Source: JAVBSC01 sp031547305 (lineage in GTDB: Bacteria; Desulfobacterota; Desulfovibrionia; Desulfovibrionales; Desulfovibrionaceae). From it: a stretch of 46,856 nucleotides of DNA. The stretch spans positions 1 to 46,856 of the forward strand of contig JAVBSC010000081.1 in NCBI GenBank assembly GCA_031547305.1, written 5' to 3'. The position numbers and the translations under genes were made by a program. This document shows, piece after piece, positions 1 through 7,391 of this stretch (position 1 is the first letter of the stretch; every line of letters starts with the position of its first letter). A model generated the notes under the pieces. The model was not told the origin of the DNA. It ran no database searches and saw only the letters and a program-made list of their open reading frames with translations.

Positions 1-785
1 TCCCCCGCGTGGCCGAGCTCTTTGAAGTGCGCAAGCCCAAAGACATGGCCCTGGTCTCGGAGATCGACGGCACGGTCACCTTTGCCGGCGAGGCCAAAGG
101 CAAACGCAAAATCATCGTCACTCCGGAAGTGGGCGAGGCGAAAGAGTACCTGGTGCCCAAGGGCCGCCACATCACCGTGACCGACGGCGATTTTGTGGAG
201 GCCGGCGAGCTTCTGACCGAAGGGCATCCGGAGCTGCACGACATCCTGCGCACCAAGGGCGAGAAATTCCTGGCCAACTACCTGGTGGAGGAAATTCAGG
301 ACGTCTACCGCTTCCAGGGCGTGACCATTGACGACAAGCACATTGAAGTGATCGTGCGCCAGATGCTGAAAAAGCTGGTGGTGCTGGACCCCGGCCAAAC
401 CAGCTTCCTGGTGGGCGAGCAGGTGGACAAGCAGGAATTCAAGCAGGAAAACCAAAAGGCCATAGCCGAAGGCCGCAGCCCGGCCACGGCCGAACCCATG
501 GTCCTGGGCATAACCCAGGCCTCGCTGACCACTTCCAGCTTTATTTCCGCCGCATCCTTCCAGGAAACCACCAAGGTGCTGACCGAAGCGGCCCTGCGCG
601 GAAAATACGACTATCTGCGCGGGCTTAAGGAAAACGTCATTGTGGGCCGGCTTATCCCGGCCGGCACCGGCTACCGCGAATACGTGAACGCGGACATAGT
701 CGTGCCGGAACAGAAGGAGCGGCCGGACAAGTTCCTGGAGGAACTGGAGGACGATCCGCTGCTGGTGGACATCTACACCGATTGA
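1..785 (+). CDS. rpoC: RNA polymerase beta' subunit, C-terminal part (partial)
   Basis: This is the C-terminal ~260 residues of the beta' subunit of DNA-dependent RNA polymerase; the gene begins before the window. The frame is open to base 1, and the first residues (PRVAELFE) match the highly conserved trigger-loop-proximal segment of bacterial RpoC, so the GTG at base 9 is an internal valine and not a start. Further conserved blocks are VRQMLKKL, LGITQASL and SFISAASFQETTKVLTEA near residues 115-195, followed by the usual LKENVIVGRLIPAGTG. The protein ends in an acidic tail. A strong intrinsic terminator follows 17 bases after the stop, so this is the end of a transcription unit (normally rpoBC). 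Confidence 0.98.
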   Translation, partial: PRVAELFEVRKPKDMALVSEIDGTVTFAGEAKGKRKIIVTPEVGEAKEYLVPKGRHITVTDGDFVEAGELLTEGHPELHDILRTKGEKFLANYLVEEIQDVYRFQGVTIDDKHIEVIVRQMLKKLVVLDPGQTSFLVGEQVDKQEFKQENQKAIAEGRSPATAEPMVLGITQASLTTSSFISAASFQETTKVLTEAALRGKYDYLRGLKENVIVGRLIPAGTGYREYVNADIVVPEQKERPDKFLEELEDDPLLVDIYTD

Positions 786-801
786 TCGGTTAAGAGATAA
801 T

Positions 802-853
802 AAAACAGAACCGGCCCGCCGCGCATCTTTGCGGCGGGCCGGTTCTGTTTTAT
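802..853 (+). terminator. Intrinsic terminator after rpoC
   Basis: An almost perfect ~20-bp stem (AAAACAGAACCGGCCCGCC and its complement) with a short loop ends in a run of T. The A-run on the left arm means it could also work on the other strand, towards the DinB-like gene's end. It sits directly behind the rpoC stop codon. Confidence 0.9.
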
Positions 854-991
854 TGCCGTGGCTTTCGGCGGTTAAAACCCGCGTCCGCCAACACCCTGAT
901 CCTGCCTATGCCTTCCCCCACGAATACGGGCGGTCCTCAAGATTCTGAAGTCCTTGAGATCCCGTCCGTTCCTTCAGTTCACCATATTGCC

Positions 992-1474
992 CTAAAAAAC
1001 GCCCTTCAGGCCGTGATCGCGCAAAGCCGCGTCACAGCTCCCCAGGTGGTACAGAATATGCGCGGCCAGCATGGACACGATCGTGGCGTAAGTAAAATCC
1101 TTGCCAACGCGGGCGGAAAGGAATTCGTTCTTTGCGGGCAGCATGGAGTCATCCAGGGATTCCAGGTAGGCCAGCCCCTTGGCCTTCATGATCCCGGCGA
1201 GTTCCTTCATTTTGGCCCTGGGCATGGTGTCCGTGGAAACAGTGCTCAGCATGCCCACTTCCTGAGGATATGGCGCCTGATCATTGGGCTGGTCGCCTTC
1301 CTTCATGGTGAAAAAATTAGTGGCTCCAAGGGCGTGGTAAACCTGCTGCCAAACCGGCCAGCCGCCGTTATTCTCCGCCCAGATGTTCTCCGGGCAGGTA
1401 TCAATAAAAGCTTCAAGCAGAGAAAAGGAAAAAAGAAACGGCGCCTGGAAGGATTTGACTGTCTCTTTGGACAT
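992..1474 (-). CDS. DinB-like superfamily protein
   Basis: A 160-residue cytoplasmic protein resembling the DinB/YfiT four-helix metal-binding superfamily. What shows this: the size, an all-helical character, the WPVWQQVYHALGATNFF block around residues 40-56, where the His lies in the position of the first metal ligand, and a C-terminal HILYHLGSCDAALRDHG block where two more His residues are spaced as in DinB-type sites. The family includes thiol-dependent transferases and DNA-damage-induced proteins, so the substrate cannot be named. The start is supported by AAGGAG six bases upstream of the ATG. The gene stands alone between the rpoC terminator and a palindromic repeat. Confidence 0.65.
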   Translation of the reverse strand: MSKETVKSFQAPFLFSFSLLEAFIDTCPENIWAENNGGWPVWQQVYHALGATNFFTMKEGDQPNDQAPYPQEVGMLSTVSTDTMPRAKMKELAGIMKAKGLAYLESLDDSMLPAKNEFLSARVGKDFTYATIVSMLAAHILYHLGSCDAALRDHGLKGVF

Positions 1475-1599
1475 AGGGACTCCTTATATTTTATTGTTTA
1501 CCTCCTGATAACAGTTTCTTGGCGGGCTGACCAGTATTCCTTCCAAAGCCGCCGGCTTGTCCACCGTCGTTTCGTTCGGAGTGGCGTACTCTGTCCCCC

Positions 1600-1700
1600 A
1601 CAATCAGCCGCCGCCGTTTCGCGTTGCTAAACGGCGGCGCTATCATGAGTGGTCTGTGGGCATGCCTCCAGGCGGGTTTGGGGGGCAGCCCCCAATTAAT
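1600..1700. repeat. Intergenic palindromic repeat, copy A
   Basis: Holds an 11-bp perfect inverted repeat (CGCCGCCGTTT at 1609-1619, complement at 1629-1639, 9-base loop) followed by a GC-rich stretch with GGGGGGCAGCCCCC. The same two-part design (GC-rich hairpin beside a G/C-run hairpin) recurs at 12.24-12.41 kb and 20.70-20.81 kb, in each case in a gap between genes. It lies just past the nrfA stop and may also end that transcript. Confidence 0.55.
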
Positions 1701-3286
1701 TACGAAGACGCGGGCTTCTGGCCGGGGGCCAGCTTGGTTTGCAGATCCCAGAGCAGGTCGGCCTTAGGCAGAGGCGTAAGGTACTTGGTCCAGGGGTGCT
1801 TTTCCAGGTTGGCCGGGTCCATTTGCATAGCCCGGCTCCATTCCAGAATGGGCGGCACGATCTTATGGATGTCCCCGGCCAGGGCCGGCCCTATGCCGAA
1901 GTTGGTGGCCTGCATGGCCGCGTCAATGGCGCTCTGGCTGGCCTGTTGGGACTGGGCCAGGATATCCAGGGTCTTAGCCGGGTTATGGAAACCCACGCTG
2001 TTTTCCGCGGACACGTAATCCCAGAAGAACTGCCCCTTGCGCACGCCGTCCTTGGCCTTGATCATCAGGGCTTCGAATTCCTGGCTCTTCTCTCCGGTCC
2101 AGGCGTTGGCCAGGCGCACGGCTTCATGCGCCTTGACGGACATGTCCTGGGTGACCATGAGCTGGTCATAGGCACGCTTCTGCGTGGCCTCCACGCGGCC
2201 CTTCAGGTAGTCGGCGGTTTTGTCGGTATGGCACTGCCGGCAGGCACGGTCGATGCCTTCCGGGGTCTTCAGGGGAGAAGTCCACTGATGGTTGGAGATC
2301 TTCTTTTTGCCGTCCATGCGGGTGTAGGGCATGTGGCAGTCGGCGCAGGTCACGCCGGCCGCGCCGTGCGTACCGTCGCTCCACATTTCGTATTCCGGGT
2401 GCTGGGTCTTGAGCATGGGCACTTTGGACACGGGGTGCACCCAGTCCGCGAAGTTGCCTTCAAAGCCCTTGTCCGCCACCGATCCCTTATCCTTGTAGTA
2501 TTCGTACATCTGATCCGGATTCATGCCCTTGTCCCAGGGGAAGACCGGCTTTTTATCCGCGGCGTACTTTTTGTCGGCAAAGTAGTACTCCACGTGGCAC
2601 TGGGCGCAGACCAGAGCGCGCATCTCGTTGCGCGAAGCTTTTCGCCAGTCCTTGCCCTGGCGCTTCAACGCCTCGTCCAGGGGGATGCTGGTGATCACCA
2701 GTTCCATGGTTTCAGGATTATGGCAGTTGGCGCAACCAATGGTGTGATCCTTCATGTCGATCTTGTCTTTTGGCCGGAACTCGTTGAAGTTCATAGCCCA
2801 GAAGGCGTCGCCGTACTCCTTTACCCAGGAGGGGATCTTCGGAGTTTTGCAGTTCCAGCAGGTAGCCGGCAGGCCGGCCTGCTCGCCGTAGCGGTTGATG
2901 CGGTCAATGCGCAGGATGTCTTCCACCGCGTAGGTGTGACCGCGCGTTTCGTTGTACTCGAAGCTGAAGGGATAGCCCAGCCAGAGGTTTTTCAGATAGG
3001 GCTGGGCGTGTTTGAAGCCCTTGGGCAGGGGATCCACCTTGTCGTTCTTGTGGTACGGCACGGAGCCCTTGTATTCAGTCATTATTTTGTCTTCGTTATT
3101 GCGCTCGTAAGTCAGGTACTGATTGGGAAATTCCTTTTTAAAGGCTGAGCTGCGCAGTTCGTCCTTGGCAATGGACGTTTTGTAGGTGGGAACGACCGGT
3201 CCGGTATTGTCCGAACAGCCCACCACCACCGCAACGAAAATCCCCAGCGCGATCAGCAGCAGTACGGGTATAAATTTCTTACACAT
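1700..3286 (-). CDS. nrfA: Cytochrome c nitrite reductase, catalytic pentaheme subunit
   Basis: Periplasmic enzyme that reduces nitrite to ammonium with six electrons. The 528-residue product carries the diagnostic lysine-ligated active-site heme motif CWNCK (residues 143-147) and four ordinary CXXCH motifs (CANCH 185, CAQCH 227, CADCH 314, CRQCH 349). The catalytic Arg (ETRGH, ~115), Tyr (after CAQCH) and His (TQHPEY, ~296) of the family are all visible. The N-terminus is a hydrophobic segment ending in VVVGC (Cys24), which resembles a lipobox, so the enzyme may be lipid-anchored as in Desulfovibrio NrfHA complexes. It overlaps nrfH by 8 bases, so the two are translated together. The role may be nitrite detoxification as much as respiration. 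Confidence 0.97.
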   Translation of the reverse strand: MCKKFIPVLLLIALGIFVAVVVGCSDNTGPVVPTYKTSIAKDELRSSAFKKEFPNQYLTYERNNEDKIMTEYKGSVPYHKNDKVDPLPKGFKHAQPYLKNLWLGYPFSFEYNETRGHTYAVEDILRIDRINRYGEQAGLPATCWNCKTPKIPSWVKEYGDAFWAMNFNEFRPKDKIDMKDHTIGCANCHNPETMELVITSIPLDEALKRQGKDWRKASRNEMRALVCAQCHVEYYFADKKYAADKKPVFPWDKGMNPDQMYEYYKDKGSVADKGFEGNFADWVHPVSKVPMLKTQHPEYEMWSDGTHGAAGVTCADCHMPYTRMDGKKKISNHQWTSPLKTPEGIDRACRQCHTDKTADYLKGRVEATQKRAYDQLMVTQDMSVKAHEAVRLANAWTGEKSQEFEALMIKAKDGVRKGQFFWDYVSAENSVGFHNPAKTLDILAQSQQASQSAIDAAMQATNFGIGPALAGDIHKIVPPILEWSRAMQMDPANLEKHPWTKYLTPLPKADLLWDLQTKLAPGQKPASS

Positions 3287-3755
3287 CTCCGGCCATCCTC
3301 CTGTCTATAGGCAGCTTGCTCTGGTGCGGAACGGACCGGTGACAGTCCGTGCAGTAAGTCTTTACGTTCATGGCCACGGTCATGGTGGTGCTGTAGTGGC
3401 AGCGCCGGCAGTTTTCCTGGATCACGTTTTTCATGTCTGGAGTGGCGTGGATGACGTCGGCCACGTCCCGGAAAGTGTTGACGTAAAAGTCGTTCAGCCC
3501 CACCTGCGCCTTGTACGGCAGCCTGGGGGCCAGAGGGGACGGCAGGTGGCACTCGTTACAGGCCAGGTCCGCATGTACGCTGTTTTTGTGGGTCCAGGCC
3601 GCCTCGGACATGACGTGGCAACTGGCGCAAAACATGGACTGGTCTGTGCCCTTCATGGCCAGACTTACTCCGACGGTGGCGGCAATGCCCACCACAAACG
3701 CGGTCAGAGCCACAGACCATTTGCCGCGCCTGGGCGGTTGAGCATCTTGCGGCAT
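3279..3755 (-). CDS. nrfH: Cytochrome c nitrite reductase, membrane tetraheme quinol dehydrogenase
   Basis: NapC/NirT-family membrane cytochrome that takes electrons from menaquinol and passes them to NrfA. The 158 residues hold one N-terminal transmembrane helix (~12-34) and four CXXCH motifs (CASCHVM 43, CNECH 66, CRRCH 116, CTDCH 135). CASCHVM keeps the Met next to the first heme that serves as its axial ligand in the D. vulgaris structure. The start ATG is preceded by GGAG. It is the first gene of nrfHA, and the AT-rich 308-base gap upstream should carry the promoter. Confidence 0.96.
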   Translation of the reverse strand: MPQDAQPPRRGKWSVALTAFVVGIAATVGVSLAMKGTDQSMFCASCHVMSEAAWTHKNSVHADLACNECHLPSPLAPRLPYKAQVGLNDFYVNTFRDVADVIHATPDMKNVIQENCRRCHYSTTMTVAMNVKTYCTDCHRSVPHQSKLPIDRRMAGDV

Positions 3756-4063
3756 AGGTTCTCCGAAGGTTAAGGGTTAAGCAAAAGTGGCAATTTTGAA
3801 TCCCTTAAAATACGTCTTGCGAGAAAGAGCAGCCCTCCTTTTCCGACGCACGGAGCACAATCCTTGTTTGAATTACTTTATATTAAAAATATAAATAAAC
3901 CATCCCTATTATATGGATATTAATTTTATATGATATAAGAGGAGGAGAGTCAAATAAAAATCAAACCGGAAAACCGGTAGGGATTTATTTGTAAAGTATA
4001 TTAGTGACTTTCTATAATTATACTGAATAGTTTTATATTCCCGCCGCCAGATTGCCGGTTTTT
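3756..4063. promoter_or_regulatory. AT-rich control region upstream of nrfHA
   Basis: No credible gene. The stretch is far more AT-rich than the coding DNA around it and contains a 7-3-7 inverted repeat TTATATT-AAA-AATATAA at 3878-3894, plus several TATAAT-like hexamers. I could not find a convincing NsrR, Fnr, HcpR or sigma-54 site. Because nrfH reads leftward and the next gene ends into this gap, any promoter here serves nrfHA. Confidence 0.45.
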
Positions 4064-4765
4064 TCAGAAATATCCCAGGGAATGCAGTTGATTAAGCATA
4101 CTCTCCTTATCCGCGGCCCGGCCGGATCGCTCCGCCCCGCCCTGGGCCGGTAAGACCGTGCAGGGCTGGCAACCCAGGGAACGGTACCCCTGATTGTAGA
4201 GCGAACAGTACGGAATCTTCAATAGTTGATGGGCCGCCCAGACATCCATTTCCGTAAAGTCCAGGATGGGGTAAACCCGCCGGTGCGGCGGGTTTTCATA
4301 TTCCTCCGCTGCCGGCCTGCCCAGACGGGCCGGGGACTCATCCGCCCGCACGCCGGTCAGGAGCAGCCGCACCCCCTGTGACTCCAGAGCTTTTTGCAAC
4401 GGCTCCACCTTACGAGCCCGGCAGCAGGCCAGCTTGTCCAGAGCCGGAGGGATTGCGGCCGCGTCCCGGCCCGGCCTCGCGATATGCAGATCCAGGCCCA
4501 ATTCCGCAGCCAGACTATCGCGGAAGGCGATTATTTCCGGAAACTTCAAGCCGGTATCCAGATTAAGCGCCCGCACCGTTTTTTCCGCCCGCAGGTCTTC
4601 TTCCGTAAGCCCCTGGTAAATAGCCAGAGCTTTGCGCCAGATAAAAAGCGCCAGAGTGGAGTCCTTGCCGCCGGTCCAGGCCACGGCCGAACGTTCCGGA
4701 GAAAATTCCTCCAGCAGCGCCAGCGTGCTCTTAAGGCTGGCTTCCAGTTTTTGCGCTATATCCAT
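4064..4765 (-). CDS. PAPS reductase / CysD-family PP-loop protein
   Basis: A 233-residue cytoplasmic protein of the adenine-nucleotide alpha-hydrolase (PP-loop) superfamily. The ATP-pyrophosphatase loop is AVAWTGGKDSTLAL (~residues 27-40). A CC pair (LACCRARKVEPL, ~112) and a later CXXC (LGCQPCT, ~199) have the spacing of the [4Fe-4S] ligands of bacterial APS reductases (CysH). The C-terminus, however, does not end in the catalytic ECGLH of CysH; it runs ERSGRAADKESMLNQL then LGYF, close to the end of sulfate adenylyltransferase small subunits (CysD). It therefore looks like a hybrid type without the reductase's catalytic Cys. Biochemical role unknown; it may act in sulfur activation or sulfur transfer. 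It is monocistronic here, with GGGAG before the ATG. Confidence 0.8.
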   Translation of the reverse strand: MDIAQKLEASLKSTLALLEEFSPERSAVAWTGGKDSTLALFIWRKALAIYQGLTEEDLRAEKTVRALNLDTGLKFPEIIAFRDSLAAELGLDLHIARPGRDAAAIPPALDKLACCRARKVEPLQKALESQGVRLLLTGVRADESPARLGRPAAEEYENPPHRRVYPILDFTEMDVWAAHQLLKIPYCSLYNQGYRSLGCQPCTVLPAQGGAERSGRAADKESMLNQLHSLGYF

Positions 4766-4814
4766 TTACGGTCTCCCGGAGATTAGAATTCTGAACAAAA
4801 TTTCGCATTCCCCC

Positions 4815-4841
4815 TAAAGGCGGTTCAAAAAGTCCCGATAA
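4815..4841 (+). promoter_or_regulatory. Sigma-28 (FliA) type promoter 1 of the flagellin gene
   Basis: TAAA (4815-4818), a 15-base spacer, then CCCGATAA (4834-4841): 11 of 12 positions of the FliA consensus TAAA-N15-GCCGATAA with exact spacing. It points to the flagellin gene 280 bases downstream. Confidence 0.75.
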
Positions 4842-4911
4842 GCTGACTAAGCAAGTGGCGCTGGATGCGTCAACTGCCGGCGGAAAAAACGGGGGGCTTC
4901 AAAAATAACCC

Positions 4912-4938
4912 TAAAGTAAATTCGCCACAGCCCGATAA
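4912..4938 (+). promoter_or_regulatory. Sigma-28 (FliA) type promoter 2 of the flagellin gene
   Basis: TAAA (4912-4915), a 15-base spacer, CCCGATAA (4931-4938), the same match to the FliA consensus as the copy 97 bases upstream. Transcription would start near 4947 and leave a leader of ~170 bases before the flagellin ATG. Confidence 0.8.
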
Positions 4939-5119
4939 GCGGGCTAAGCAAGCGGCAAAGGATGTGCCGGTTGCCGGCATAGGAAGAGGCTTGCCAAACA
5001 GGCCCGGACATTTAACAGGCCAGGAAGGCCATAAACACAACACAGCTAGGTGGTAGCGCCGCAGGGAAGCGGCCGCATAGTGCACCACCCGGATGCCGAA
5101 ATATTCATGGAGGAATATC

Positions 5120-6010
5120 ATGGCAATGGTAATTAATCACAACTTGATGGCTATGAACGCGGCCCGCAACCTGGGCCAGTCTTATGACGCTCTTTCCACC
5201 TCCGTGCGCCGCCTGTCTTCAGGCCTGCGCGTAGGCAGCGCGGCTGACGACGCCGCCGGCCTGGCCATTCGCGAACTTATGCGGGCCGATATCGCCGCTC
5301 TGAACCAGGGCGTGCGCAACGCCAACGACGCCATTTCCCTTATCCAGACCGCTGACGGCGCTCTGGGCGTCATTGACGAAAAGCTCATCCGCATGAAGGA
5401 ACTGGCCGAACAGGCCGCCACCGGCACCTACAGTTCGGACCAGCGTCTGATGATCGAGTCCGAATACCAGGCCATGGCTTCGGAAATAACCCGAATCGCC
5501 AACGCCACGGACTTCAACGGCGTGTACCTGCTCAACGGCAACCTGTCCAGCTCCGTGCACAACGGCGACGGCATGAAGTCCACCGGCCAGTTGAAGGTCC
5601 ACTTCGGAACAGCCAACGACAGCTCGGAAGACTACTACTACATCAGCATAGGCAACTCCACGGCCTCCGCCCTCGGCCTCGGCAACCAGGCCGCCCAGGG
5701 CGACGGGTACAGCATTTCCACCCAGGGCGCGGCGCAGCGGGCTCTGGACAAGATCCAGCAGGCCATTACCTCCAAGGATAAGATCCGCGCGGCTCTTGGC
5801 GCCATGCAGAACCGCCTGGAAAACACCATCAGCAACCTGCAGATCCAGGCTGAAAACTTGCAGGCCGCTGAATCCCGGATTTCCGATGTTGACGTGTCCA
5901 CGGAAATGACCGAATTCGTGCGCAACCAGATCCTCACCCAGGCGGGCGTGGCCATGCTCTCGCAAGCCAACTCGATGCCCAGGATGGCTTTGCAGCTTAT
6001 CCAGGGTTAA
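5120..6010 (+). CDS. fliC: Flagellin
   Basis: Structural protein of the flagellar filament, 296 residues. The conserved N-terminal D0/D1 coiled-coil region (INHNLMAMNAARNL, LSSGLRVGSAADDAAGLAI) and C-terminal D1/D0 region (RISDVDVSTEMTEFVRNQIL, ending ALQLIQG) are both complete. The middle is short, so the filament has little of the surface-exposed D2/D3 domains. The start is set at the ATG preceded by GGAGG (5109-5113), not at an ATG 27 bases upstream, because MAMVINHN is the normal flagellin N-terminus. Two sigma-28 promoters lie upstream and a hairpin terminator directly downstream, so it is a monocistronic late flagellar gene. Confidence 0.96.
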   Translation: MAMVINHNLMAMNAARNLGQSYDALSTSVRRLSSGLRVGSAADDAAGLAIRELMRADIAALNQGVRNANDAISLIQTADGALGVIDEKLIRMKELAEQAATGTYSSDQRLMIESEYQAMASEITRIANATDFNGVYLLNGNLSSSVHNGDGMKSTGQLKVHFGTANDSSEDYYYISIGNSTASALGLGNQAAQGDGYSISTQGAAQRALDKIQQAITSKDKIRAALGAMQNRLENTISNLQIQAENLQAAESRISDVDVSTEMTEFVRNQILTQAGVAMLSQANSMPRMALQLIQG

Positions 6011-6057
6011 GCGAGAATCCGTTGGGGACGGGGACTCTCAGAGTATAAAAAGGCATC

Positions 6058-6090
6058 AGCCGGGCCGCCCGAATGGCGACCCGGCTTTTA
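6058..6090 (+). terminator. Intrinsic terminator after the flagellin gene
   Basis: Twelve-base stem (AGCCGGGCCGCC with GGCGACCCGGCT, one G-U pair) with a 5-base loop and a short T run. Confidence 0.8.
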
Positions 6091-6121
6091 CCATTCGCAG
6101 GTCGTGAATGGGACCGGCCGT

Positions 6122-6631
6122 TCAGGCCGGCGACACGTCATGCCTGGCCAAAAGGTCCGTCAACTTATTTATGAGACCGCTCATAGCGGCCACCGGGAGC
6201 ACAACATAGTAATACTCCGTGACCATGGTGCCGTCGCCGGGCCGCCAATGTCCGCTGGATTCAAAAAAATCGAGCAGCTTGCGGCAAACCTTATTTTCGG
6301 AACCACAGGCGGAACGCAGATGTTTTTCGCGCATGAAAACCGCAAGCTCCTCCACCAGAACAAAAGCCTTCTCATAGGCTACGTCCGGATCCGGGGCAAA
6401 GCTGCCGCTTCCCTTCAGAAAAGAGACCATATCCTGAATGGTTTCTTGAAAATGCTTGACAAAGCCCCGGGAGTCATTGATTTCTCGGTCATACTCCTCG
6501 GCATGCCCCGCCAGAATGCGCATGGCCCCGGCGCAAATTCTGAACAAAGCGCCGTGGCGCTCCCCGGCCGGGAGATTTTCCAGCGCATCCGCGCAAAACG
6601 CCAGATCCGAAACCAGTGGGGTGAAATTCAT
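6122..6631 (-). CDS. Uncharacterised helical protein
   Basis: I do not recognise this 169-residue protein. It has no signal peptide or membrane segment and reads as a bundle of amphipathic helices rich in Glu, Ala and Leu. Visible features are FRICAGAMRILAGHAEEYD near residues 30-48, MREKHLRSACGS near 102, and a C-terminal half with EYYYVVLPVAAMSGLINKL. The start is chosen at the ATG with AGGAGG five bases upstream rather than the GTG six bases earlier. It is convergent with the flagellin gene and shares the gap with its terminator, and it is divergent from the TPR lipoprotein gene. A flagellar or regulatory role is possible from position only. Confidence 0.6.
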   Translation of the reverse strand: MNFTPLVSDLAFCADALENLPAGERHGALFRICAGAMRILAGHAEEYDREINDSRGFVKHFQETIQDMVSFLKGSGSFAPDPDVAYEKAFVLVEELAVFMREKHLRSACGSENKVCRKLLDFFESSGHWRPGDGTMVTEYYYVVLPVAAMSGLINKLTDLLARHDVSPA

Positions 6632-6760
6632 AACCACCTCCTAACGAGGTTCTTTGCTTACTCACTGAAAAATCTGCCAAAAGCGCCGCAAGTATATCTG
6701 GTTGAGCTTTAATAAGTCAAGCTATATAGATTATCTTATGCATAAAATCCGGAGGCTCTT

Positions 6761-7369
6761 ATGAAAAGGATTTTACTCCGATATACATCGTTTATAACGG
6801 ATATAAAAGCTGCTTCGCTAATTTTTCTTATATTTTTTCTCGGCGCCTGCTCGGGGGTGGAACCGTCTTCTCCCTACAACCCCATGGGGATTTCCGGAAA
6901 GCACAACCCGGAGGCGGAAAACAATTTTGCCATGGCCAGGATATTGTGGAGGGATTCGGAAGTCTGCTCGGATCCGCACAAGGCCATCGCTCTGCTGGAC
7001 AAGGCCATCGCTCTGGAGCCGGACTACGCGGAAGCCTACACGCGCCGGGGCATGGCCAAAAGCGACCTTAGGGACTGGGACGGCGCTTTTGACGACCTTA
7101 CCAAGGCCCTGCGTTTCAGCCCCGGGCCGGATATATACGCCTACCGAGGCCTTGTCTCCATGCGCGGCGGCAATTTGCTGGGAGCCAGGCAAGATTATGA
7201 GAATTCCCTGCGTCTGAACTCTTCGCAGCACCGGGCCTGGAACTTCATGGCCGCCCTGGACTTGCTGGAGAATGACCAGACGGCCGCCTGCGAACACTTT
7301 AAAAAGGGCTGCTCCAACGGCGACTGCACCGGGCTGGAATCCGCCAGACAAAAAGGCCTTTGCCAATAA
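6761..7369 (+). CDS. TPR-repeat lipoprotein
   Basis: A 202-residue exported protein. The N-terminus has a basic start, a hydrophobic stretch (~16-29) and a lipobox LGAC with Cys30 as the lipidated residue. It is followed by tetratricopeptide repeats, seen as A-x-x-L-x-x-A-I-x-L-x-P-x-x-A patterns (ALLDKAIALEPDYAEAYTRRG, DDLTKALRFSPGPDIYAYRG, QDYENSLRLNSSQHRAWNFMA), about three to four units. Two Cys near the C-terminus (KGCSNGDCTG) may form a disulfide. It probably works as a periplasmic scaffold on a membrane. It lies 22 bases upstream of a HlyD-type adaptor in the same direction, so the two are likely co-transcribed. GGAGG precedes the ATG. Confidence 0.8.
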   Translation: MKRILLRYTSFITDIKAASLIFLIFFLGACSGVEPSSPYNPMGISGKHNPEAENNFAMARILWRDSEVCSDPHKAIALLDKAIALEPDYAEAYTRRGMAKSDLRDWDGAFDDLTKALRFSPGPDIYAYRGLVSMRGGNLLGARQDYENSLRLNSSQHRAWNFMAALDLLENDQTAACEHFKKGCSNGDCTGLESARQKGLCQ

Positions 7370-7391
7370 CCCGCTTTATCGGGGGCTTATT

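Larger units (their letters stand above)
4812..4977 (+). repeat. Tandem duplication of a sigma-28 promoter segment
   Basis: Two direct copies with a 97-base period. Shared positions include CCCTAAAG, CCCGATAAGC, CTAAGCAAG, GGATG and TGCCGGC, in the same order and spacing. The spacers between the promoter boxes have diverged, so the duplication is not recent, and selection appears to have kept the two promoter boxes and the transcribed leader. Confidence 0.75.

Noticed and set aside
908..1630. A 240-codon plus-strand frame over the DinB-like gene
   Set aside because: It runs through a non-coding gap and the palindromic repeat; the opposite strand has a better start and family pattern.
1739..3148. 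A 469-codon open frame opposite nrfA
   Set aside because: Antisense to a gene with five heme motifs; no start signal and no recognisable protein.
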